DNA from: Crotalaria pallida | Lineage: Eukaryota; Streptophyta; Magnoliopsida; Fabales; Fabaceae | DNA: 64,000 bases | Direction: 5' to 3' | Assembly (NCBI GenBank): GCA_037953625.1 | Contig: CM075655.1 | Span: forward strand, 21,160,001-21,224,000 | Shown here: positions 46,082-56,800 of the stretch, piece after piece | How the letters are laid out: every line of letters begins with the position of its first letter | Position numbering within the stretch: the first letter of the stretch is position 1 | The notes under the pieces: generated by a model | What the model saw: only the letters and a program-made list of their open reading frames with translations | The model's database searches: none | What the model was told of the DNA's origin: nothing | Translations under genes and position numbers: made by a program

Positions 46082-46203
46082 TTAAAAAAACAACCGGATA
46101 AAGTAAGTGTGAATTACCAGTTCGGTGCATTTTGAAATTCCCAAACAAAATAAAAGCCGAGACAAATCGGAAAATGGAGGAGAAAGAGGAGTAGGGAGTG
46201 AGA

Positions 46204-47759
46204 ATGAAGATAGTAACCTACAACGTGAACGGCCTGAGACCACGAATAGCCCAGTTCGGGTCTCTTCGCAATCTGCTCAATTCCTTCGATGCAGACATCA
46301 TTTGCTTTCAGGTCCTTCCTCTCAATCTCTCTCTCTCCGCACACATAATTCCTCTCTCTTTTTGTTTTTTCGTGTTTCCGAATCATCATATTCACGACCA
46401 ATCACATCCCAGGAGACAAAGCTTAGGAGGCAGGAAGTTACGGCGGATTTGGTGATGGCGGAGGGATATGAGTCATTCTTTTCCTGCACGCGCACCTCCG
46501 AGAAGGGCCGAACCGGCTATTCCGGTAAGCTGTTTGTTTTATTGCTGAAGTTAGAAATTAGTAGAAAATGGAAATGGAAGGCTTTAGGACTAGGTTTTAA
46601 TTCATGGTTAAGAAGGGCACTTGTTAAGGTTACTAGAAGTAATAAAATAATCATAAGTTAGCATTAATCATTTTTTCGAAAACTCCAAAAATCACATTTT
46701 TCTAGAACAATATACTAATTTTAGTTTCTTAACGAGTGTTGTTCCCTAAGGGCACTTGATAACATTTTCCATTAATTCAAAAGGTGTTCGGTCTATGCCT
46801 AAACACAAGAGTGTGTTTGGGAACCTGCTTAAAAAGTTTTGATGATCTGCATTTTGCAAACTTGACTTTCATTAAACGTCATTTTTTTAATTAAAGAAGA
46901 ATATATATATATATATATACACACACACAGTGAAAGAGAATGATAGAAATGAAGGAGGATAAGTAATCCTCAAGAACTTAAGGCACAACTAAGCTGAAAA
47001 TACAAAGAGATACTTGTAAAAACTAAGAACCGAAAACATGCATCAAAACATGTCAACCTCTTAGCAAATCAGAGAAAGAAATTCCCTCCAAAAAGGCTGT
47101 GGGATACACCACATAGAGAAGGAAAACCATTCTGTTCCAAATGGACTCAGGAGACACCCAACGCCACGGAAAATTATAGTATTCCTTTCCAACAAAATGC
47201 TCGAAGCGAGCACTTTGCCACAGCGTTTTAGCTTCCTTGCTAGTGCCGATTAAAAGTCTGTTTGTAATGACTCATGTTTGGTACTTAGTTATTTGGGGTG
47301 AAACCGTTCTAGAGCATGGAATGTATAGAGTCTCGTTGCTTTCCAAACCAGATGATGGCTTTTTAGAGATTGCTTGCAGGCATTATGGACATTATTTATT
47401 GATGTAATTTTTTTATAATATTGGATCTTATCGCTTTGAACTCAGAAATTAGATATACAATCTAGTCCCCTTTATTATGTCTGTTGAGCTTACCTACCCA
47501 CCATTCTAGGCTTTTCTTGTTCTTTTCAAATTTTTATTTCAAGTTTTGTTTTAGACGTCAAGTTGCTGTCCATCAGATATGAATTTCAGTGAACAGTTGT
47601 TTGGCTGGGGTGCTAGATGCTATGAAATAATTAAAGGTCTTTAGAAGTGTGATCTAATTTAAAAGGAAAAAAGGAAGAAACGAAACAGTGTTATGATATA
47701 TTCAGATATGTTTTAAATTTTTCCTAAGAACCTATGGCCTGATTGGTTCCCTTTAATCC

Positions 47760-47803
<44 letters not shown>

Positions 47804-50800
47804 GTATACATGGGAGGTGCACCTACCTATGTAGGGAAAAGTGGCCTGGTGGCGGATTGAACATCTCATATCAACACTACACCCGAATCTTGAAGGCATG
47901 GACCAGTACCAATTGAATACAAGCTCATTTGACAATTCCTCTCTTATGCATCTTTTTCTTTCTCCTCATCCTACCATCACTCTCTCTAAACCAAAACAAG
48001 ATCTTCCTCTGCCAGTCCAACTTTCTAGTTTCTGATCTCATCAGTGTTCTTTTCCATCGGAATGACTGAAGTTTCAGCCACTGCAACTGGTCCAGCATCA
48101 CTTGTTGCACACTCATTGGCTCCTGTCCCACCTCTCTGCCTCTTCGCCCCTCTCTGCCTCCTCCATTACTTCCTATCAATTTCTCTCCATAAACTTCCTC
48201 AACTCATCTCTCCAATCCATAAAGCAATAAGCCATAGAGAGTCGACCATAACAAGGTGAACATTTGTCATTTTTAAGCACCAACTGGACACTATCCTGGC
48301 TTATCTGATTCGACCACTTATTGGGAATGGGGGACCCCAATAGAATTGGAGATTTGAAATAATGGGCTAAGTGAAGTTCTATATAAGTGGGCTTGACACC
48401 ACATCTTGACCCAAAACCTTAAGGCAATATACACTTTAACTAATCCATTATTATACAATGTGGGATTTCTTTACCCACAACTCACTTGGAAATTCCTAAC
48501 AATAATACAAGGAGCTAAATTTGTGGTGAGAATGCCTATCCAACACTTAGAGCTTTCTTTAGATACACACCCTTCTCTTTCAAGGATGGGCTGGGAGTTA
48601 AGGCTCTCAGCTCATTCGAGATCAATATGATTGTTCATGAAGCAACTGTCTTCAGTTTAAATAGTCTTAAACTTATCATGTAATTGATTTTGTTGGCATA
48701 GCTGTGTCAGGAAATAACTGTAAAATTTAAAAGAATACCATTTGTTGGAAACCCATTCCAACATGTGAATTCAAAGAAATTCTCTAAACTACAATACTTG
48801 CCTTAAAGAAGAGAATTCATGTAAAAGAAATGCAATGAATTGAATTTCTAATGGAATTCTTTCCGAATGGCTCTAAATCAAAATTTTCCTTTATTATGAT
48901 TTATAGATGAAGTGCCCACCAGAAGTGTGGTCATGGTTTTTTGTACTTGACAATATAGTTTCATCAGTAGGCTAGAAAGAGGTGTAAACCACTACTTTTG
49001 CTGGAAAATAATTATTATGCTTTGGAACAAACTGCTTGCTTCTAATGCAAATGAAAACTCTAAATCATAATTCTTAAGCATTAAATTTCGTTGAGTGTGC
49101 AGGTGTTATTACATTTTGTCGCGTAAACTCAGCATTTTCAAGTAAAGAAGTGGCCTTGCCCTTGTCTGCAGAGGAAGGCTTCACTGGTCTAATGGGAAAC
49201 TCTCAGACTAGCAAAGACAAATTGCCTTTCCTCACAGAAGATCTTGATGAATTTTCTAAAGATGAGCTTATCAGTGTTGATAGTGAGGGGCGATGCATTA
49301 TCACAGATCATAGTCACTTCGGTTAGTGTCCTGTTTATATGTCCAGTATCGGTATGTATCTAGTAAATTTTAGAATTAGAGAGAAGATGAGAGAAGATCG
49401 GAAGAGTAAGGAAAGAGAGAGAAGAGACGAAGTGATAACAGAAAACTGAAAAATATTATTGATGGAATGAATTGGTTACAATGATTAGAACTGAACCTAC
49501 TATTTATAGTAGGTGTTCTGTTAAATACAGCTGGCATCACTAAAGCCATGCCACACTTTCCTAGCCTAACCGTATACACAGATATATCTTTATCTACCTA
49601 ATACTAGCTATATCTAACATTCCCCCTTGAATCTGGACTCAGGTTGCCAAGTATAGGCCTTTGTCTTGCTGGAACCTGAAACCTGTCAGTAATGTTGAGT
49701 TTATCTCTCAAAACTGAAAACCTGGAACTTGATAAGGCTTTAGTGAGGATATCAGCTACATGTTGTTCACCAGGAACATGCTCAATAATTATCTTGTTGT
49801 TTATCGCCTTTTCTCTTACCCATAACAGATCTAGCTCAATGTTTTTTGTTCATGAGTGAAGAACAGGATTCTTTGTAAGCAAAACTATACTCAAATTATC
49901 ACAGTAGAATCTACCGATACGACACGATACGGATACGGCGACCCGGCAAATTTTAAAAAAATAGGATACGACGGCTAAGATACGTTATATAATAAATAAT
50001 AAAATTAAATATATTATAATAAAAAATAAATATCCATAGCATAAAACTTAAATCTTTGTCAAAATAACAAAAAAAAACATGTATTTCAATTGTGCAAATA
50101 AAAATATCACTAGTTTAATAAAAAAATGTAGTACTATAAAGAAAAACGTACAAACAATTATAAACACTGCTCCGAAATTGTAAATTGTAATATAATAATA
50201 TATTAATATTAATTAATATACTAAAAAGGACAGTGACAACTGACAAGCACTACTATAATACTAATAATTATATTATATAAAAGTTAAGTACCTTTCCCTT
50301 TTGTTATTTGTGGCCTTCTGGAGTTCTTTTTTATTTATTTTTTTTGAAACAGAGTTTTGGTTCTTAACTTTTACTGTATTCGCAAATCACAACGCAAAGA
50401 AGACGAAGAACTCACTGGAAGACTAAGAGCTGCTGTTTGGGTTTTATTATTTAAAAAAAAAATAAATACTGTGTTGGCCGTATTGCTCCCGCATCGGTGG
50501 CGAATCACTTCCGCGTCATTGCCGTGTTGGGGCAAAAAATGGGACGTCCGCACGCGATAACTCTCGGTACACGTATCGGACACCGTTTCCGGTGTGTCGG
50601 TGGTGTATTCGTGTCGGATACGCGTCTTACACTGGAACAGCACCGTTTTTGGCGTATCGGTGCTTCCTTGCAGTAGATAATAGGAGTTATAGATTTGAAA
50701 TCTAATTCAGTAGCAAAGATTGAATCCACATAAGCTCACAAGCAGTGATTGCTAGGCTTCTGAATTCAGCTTTAGCTGTTGACCTTGTAATCCAATCTTG

Positions 50801-53800
50801 TTTCTTTAACCACCATGAAACCAAATTTGAACCAAGATAAATGCAGGATCCTGAAGTAGATTTTCTATCATCAGGTTCAGATGCCCAATCAGCATCACAA
50901 ATTCACAATATGCATATAATCCTAAGGGAACATGAGGCTTCAGTAACTAGCCTTTATCAATAGTACCACCCAAATACCTTAGAACTCTCTTTAGTGCTTT
51001 CCGATGCTCCTCAAAAGGCTGAGAAAGAAATTGGCAAAGCTTGTTAACACTGTAGCAAATCTCAGGCCTTGCAGTGGTAACATACTGAAAGGCACCTGCT
51101 AGGGACCTGTAGAGAGAAGGATTATCAAAGTAGTTGCTGCCGTGTTTAGTCTACTTTAAACCCCCAACCATAGGTGTAGGTTGACTCTTCTTATCTTCCA
51201 AATAAGACCTTTCAAGCAGATCTTTAATATGCTTGGATCGTGTGAGCAGAAATTTACCAGTAGGCTGCTTCTTTATTTCTATTCCCAAGTAGTCTACTGC
51301 ACCAAGCTCTTTTAGAGCAAAGGCTAAGTTTAGCTTAGATATCAATTGCTGAATGAGAACTGGAGAAGTACCAGTGATGATTATATCATCAACATAGCAC
51401 AACACAGATTCTGTGAGAAGGAGTGATCTGCACAAATGAACGATCACACCTACATTTGCTGAAACCCAAACTGAAGAGAGGCCCTGCTAGTTTTTCAAAC
51501 CAGGCTCTAGGCGCTTGTTTTAGGCCATAAATTGCTTTATTCAACTTGCAAACAAGGGGTTGAATTCAAGTAGTCAGAGGATGAAGGTGGAGATACAGGA
51601 ATGGATGGGTTTGGAAAGGATGAGGGTGATACTGAACTGAAATGAGAGGGATGAGATGAAGAGGATTGGTTAGGAGAGGATGGTGTATGAGAACTTGGTT
51701 GTAAGATAGTGATGGGATTGTGAAAATACTGTAAGTGTGTAGGATTATGAGAGAATAAAGATGTAGAATTGCTGTCAGGTTGTGTAGGTAGGTCAGGAGG
51801 TGAGAATGGAAAATGATATTCATTAAACAATACATCCTTAGAGATGTAAATTCTTCCTCCTTTAGCTAGACATTTGTAACCATTGTGAGTAGAGAAATAC
51901 CCAAGAAATGTGCATTCTGAAGATCTGTAATCAAGCTTATGTTGATAGTAAGGTCTCAAGAGAGGGTAGGAGGCACACCCAAAAACTTTCAGCATTGAGT
52001 AATCAGGATCCGTGTTGTAGAGGACTGTGTGAGGCACTTTGTTAGCAATAGAAGTAGAAGGCGACCTGTTAATAAGTTACACTGCAGTCTGAAAAGCATG
52101 ATCCTAGTATTCCATTGGTAGACACTAGACATGCATGACCTAAGAGAGCTAACCCAGTCTCAACTATATGCCTATGCTTCCTTTCAACTGTACCAGTTTG
52201 ATGGTGAGTGTGGGGGCAAGACACTCTGTGTGATTCCCAATGATAAAAGGTACTGGGTTAGTGGTCTAAATTCACCAACCCCAATCACTCCAAACAAACT
52301 TTATAGTTTTGTTAAATAGAGTGTTAACCATAGTCATAAAGGTTGTAAACATTAGCGTTGCATCAGATTTTTGTTCGAGAAGAAAAATCCCTGTGAATCT
52401 AGATGCTGCATCAACTATAGCCAGGCAGTATTTAAAGCCAGAACTAGACAAAATAGGAGAGGGACCCCACAAATCAATATACACCAAATCAAAGGGTTAT
52501 TGTAAACATTAGTTGATGAGGGAGAGTGAAGTTTGTGAGACTTGGCATAACAACAGGATGTACAAAAATCAAGAATAGTTTTATTAGAATGGGGCATCTT
52601 ACAAATGGAGAGAATACTCTTTACAATATGCTCATTAGGATGTCCTAATCTACAGTGCCAAAAATAGTAGGTAGAGGGCACATTATTAACAGTAGATTTA
52701 GGATCTTTACTAAGAGAATTACAATTAAAAGATGGAGTAATATGTGAGCTATGTACATTAGTAGTAGGAAAAGCATAGAGCCCTTCAGGAGTGAGATCTC
52801 CATTGAGCAGCACCTCTTTTGTGTCCTGTGATTTCACAATACATTCATGAGAATTCAACTCAAAGAAACAATTATTATCTTTTGCAAATTGGCTAACACT
52901 CAATAGATTTTTAGTATTAGCTGGAACATGTAAAAGTCTGTTCAATTTAAGAGTTGTGAGGATTGTATGGTGATTTAGACCAATAGATTTAATTGAAAGT
53001 CCAGAACCATTACCCATATAGATTTGTTCATTACCAAACTGTTCAATAGGATGCTGAACAAGTGAAGCATCAGCTGTAAGATGATTGGTGGCACCAGAAT
53101 CTGGATACCATAGATGCTGTTGTCTCACTTAATTAGCAGTGGCAGTCATAGAAAAGGGACTAGGAGCAAGAGTTGGTTGCAGTGGAGTAGCCCAACAGGT
53201 ATTTAAACCATACCACCAGATCAGGGAAAGTGTAACTATTGACCAATTTAGAAGAAAAGACATCTATTGGCCCGGGTAACTATTGATCCATAACAACCGG
53301 AAAGAAGTTGGGCTCTGACTCCGATAACATGCAAGAGAATGTAAACAGAGAAGGGAGAGAACAGAGAGGGAGGGAGAGACGAGAGAGAAATGTAACACTA
53401 ACTTCTGTTATTAATGAACAGCTAATCATTACAAGAGTAACTAACTTCTATTTATAGAAAAGCAAATGCACAGCTATCCTAACAGCCATGACCAATCTAA
53501 CACAGCTAATACTAACATAACTAAGCCTCAGCAAAACTATCATTTGCTTCTCCCTTATAGAACGTTAATAAAGGTAAGAAAATCTTTAAACTGAGTCAAA
53601 GCTTCTGATTTCTGTTTTAAGAGGAATAACCAAGAGTATCTTGTACAAGAGTCAACAATAGACATGTAGTACCTAAATCTTGAAGAAGTAACTGGAGAAG
53701 GACCCAAAGATCAACGTACACCGAGTCAAAAGGATTTTTATACATAGTTAAAGAGGGTGAAGATGGTAGTTTGTGAGACTTAGCCACAGCACATGCTGAA

Positions 53801-56800
53801 CAAAATTCCGTAGAAATTTTATTATTGCATGGAAGATTACACAATTGTAAAACATGCTTTACAACCCCTTCATTGGGATGACCTAGCATACAGTGCCATA
53901 ATGAGTATGAATTAATGGCACTCTGTACATTATACGCTGAATAGGGAAAAGTACATTGTGTAGGTCAGTGTTTACAATGAGTAAAATGAGACTGATTTGT
54001 AGAAGGCTGAGACTTGAGAAAGTCATGAAAAACATAGAGTCCATTAGCACCTAGCGTCCCTTCAAGAAGGATAGAATTGTTGTCCTGAGATTTCCCAAAA
54101 CAACAATTAGGGTGAAACTCAAAATACACAGAATTATCCTTAGCAAAACCTACTAACACTGACAAGATTTTTGGTAATAGAAGGGACTAACAAAAGATTA
54201 GAGAGGGATAGAGTTTTGTTTGGACAATTTGGTGCATTAAAAAGACTGGTTCCAATACCAGTGATTGACATACCTGAACCATTGCCCATGTAGATTTGAT
54301 CTTGGCCAGATAAGTGCAACCTGTTCATGATGTTGGAAGCATCAGAGGTCAAATGATGGGTAGCTCCTGAATCCAGATACCAGAGTTGTGAGTTATACAC
54401 TTGTGGTTCCATTAGCATAGCTTGAGGTTGAGATCTAGGACCCGAGTGAACTGACTGATGCTGATCAGAGAAAAAAGGTTGCTGAGGTTGCTGCTGGCCA
54501 GATTAATGAAGTTGCTGAGGCTGCTGAAAAGTCCAAGGTGCCGGTCCTAAAATGGAAGAATTAGGACCTGGCCTCATTGAGGGTATCACATGCTGCATCA
54601 TATGATGAAATCGATGTTGCATCATAGGCTGGTTCTGCACCTGAAACTGAGGGATGGTGTGCATCAATGGTGCTTGCTGAGGCTGATGTGAATTTGCTTG
54701 CACAGATGGTGTCTGCTGAGACTGAGAAGTACTACCCAAAACGAGCTCAACCCTAAGCCAACATTGCATTCCCTCATGTCCAGGTTTGCTACATAGCTGA
54801 CACTTAACAGTGATTCTGTTTACCTGCCTCTATTAGACTTTCCTCTATTCTGTCTACCCTTATTTCTTCTAGAAGATGCTTCATAGCCAGTTGAATCATT
54901 ATCATTAGTTTCAGACTCAGAAGGATTAGTATTCTTTTGTTGATTTTGATTTGTGGAAACAGGAACCGAGTTTTTAGGAAATTGATTGGGCACAGTTGTG
55001 TAAGTAGGGTTCTGATAGTAGACTAGTAGAGTAAACTTTGTGATTGCTGAGAAGAATTAGGATATGTCATACCCTGTGATTGCTGATAGGAATTAGAAGT
55101 AGGATGAACGATCGAGAATAACATGAATTTTCTCTCTGGATGAAAGAGTTTCACCAACATAAGAGAAAATACTAATGCCTTAATACGCATTATGTACTCA
55201 GAAATACTCTGAGTAGCTTTTTTCGCAGTCCTCAATTCCGATTGTAGAAGCTGACTACGAGCTCTAATTAGAGACTTGAAGTAGTTATGCAATTCCTCCC
55301 AAATCTGAAATGAGTGCCTGCAACCAAGCACTCGCGAATGCACTGATTCTGATGGGGACTGAAGGAGCCAAGATGCTAGATGCTGGTTTTGTTTTTCTCA
55401 AAGCAAAATATTAGGGTTTACTCTGTCAAATCCACGATCATCGTCAGAGAGATACCTTGGTGGAATTTGTGGATTAATCACCAAATGCTGAAGCCTGTGT
55501 GAAGCGATGACAGCTTCTACTTGCTGTTTCCTCACCAGATAGTTCTTATCTGAGAGCTTGGCCGAAATTGCGTGAGAACAAGTGACAAGAGAAGAAGAAG
55601 ATCGCAGAGGATGCGGTGGAGAATGTGGTGGTGATGGCAGCGCCGGAGGAACATGAGAAGAGGAATGATCGAAGTTCGCAGCCATGAAAACTTGGTGATG
55701 AATAGAATCAGAAACTAAGCTCTTGATACCATTTTAGAATTAGAGAGAAGATTGAAGAGTGAGGAGAGAGAGAGAGAGAAGAGAGAAGAGAGAAGAGAGA
55801 AGAGAGAAGAGAGGGAGTGATAACAGAAAACTGAAAAATATTATTGATGTAATGAATTGGTTACAATGATTAGAGCTGAACCTACTATTTATAGTAGGTT
55901 TCTGTTGAATACTGCTGGCATCACTAAAGCCAAGCCACAATATCCTAGCCTAACCATATACATAGATATATCTGTATCTACATAATCCTAGATATATCTA
56001 ACAGTAAAAGAAAACATTTTCAAAGCTGGCTCCCTTGACTAGAAATAATGATATATATTTTTAGGTAGTCCTCATGGTTTTTTTTTCTTCAAAGAAACCA
56101 ATTTATAGTTTTTTGACATAGTTTTGTTTGCATCTGTCCAGTTATTTTCAATGTGTATGGGCCTCGAGCTGTAAGTGATGACACAGAAAGGATTCACTTT
56201 AAGCAAAGATTTTACAGGATATTACAGGTATTTAAAATATTTGTAGTTTTATACAGTAATGGATTCGATGAATGAAATGAAAATACTAATTTGCATAAGT
56301 TCTTCTCCTCTTCCATGCCTCTGTTCTTTTGTTTTGAAGAGCAGAATATATACATTTTTCTTCTGTTTATCTTGTTCTGTTTGATTGATGATGATATCTC
56401 TTTAGTAGAGAAGATGGGAGTCTCTCCTTCTTCAGGGAAGGAGAGTATTTGTTGTTGGTGATCTTAATATTGCACCATCTGCAATTGATCGATGTGATGC
56501 AGGTCCAGATTTTGACAACAATGAGTGAGCTGACTGCCTGATTTCTCTAAAGTATTTTTAATGTCTAACATCATCATAATCATCTAAATTTTTTGCCTGA
56601 ATTCTTGTTTAGGTTTAGAAGATGGTTCAAATCAATGTTATCTGAAAATGGAGGTCAATTTTCTGATGTCTTCAGAGCAAAGCATCCTGATGAGTATGGT
56701 GCTCGCTTTACCTCTTTTGTTGAATATAAAATATTGATAATAGTAAAAAAAACTATATATCTTGATATGTGACAAAATTACCTCTTTAGAAAGTAGAGAT

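Larger units (their letters stand above)
49368..56003 (-). mobile_element. Ty1/copia element in APE2 intron 3, antisense, chimeric
   Basis: LTRs at both ends, primer site, polypurine tract and the duplication GTAAA (49363-49367 and 56004-56008). It reads opposite to APE2. Inside, in minus order: gag, protease, pre-integrase and start of integrase; then a foreign copia LTR (53330-53542); then a second protease, pre-integrase and integrase; then RT and RNase H. It also carries a 761-bp hAT-like insertion (49908-50668). All frames are broken. It makes intron 3 about 6.8 kb long. Confidence 0.93.

Noticed and set aside
46198..46203. GTG start two codons before the APE2 ATG
   Set aside because: Plant nuclear genes start at ATG; the ATG at 46204 begins the conserved MKIVTYNVNG.
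47000..47230. Coding-like minus-strand stretch in APE2 intron 2 (WRWVSPESIWNRM)
   Set aside because: Could be a retro-fragment tail next to the (AT)n run, but no family could be named and boundaries are unclear.
48300..48620. Possible repeat in APE2 intron 2 with a TATATAAGTGGGCTTGACACC phrase
   Set aside because: Feels like a dispersed legume repeat but I found no ends, duplication or second copy in the window.
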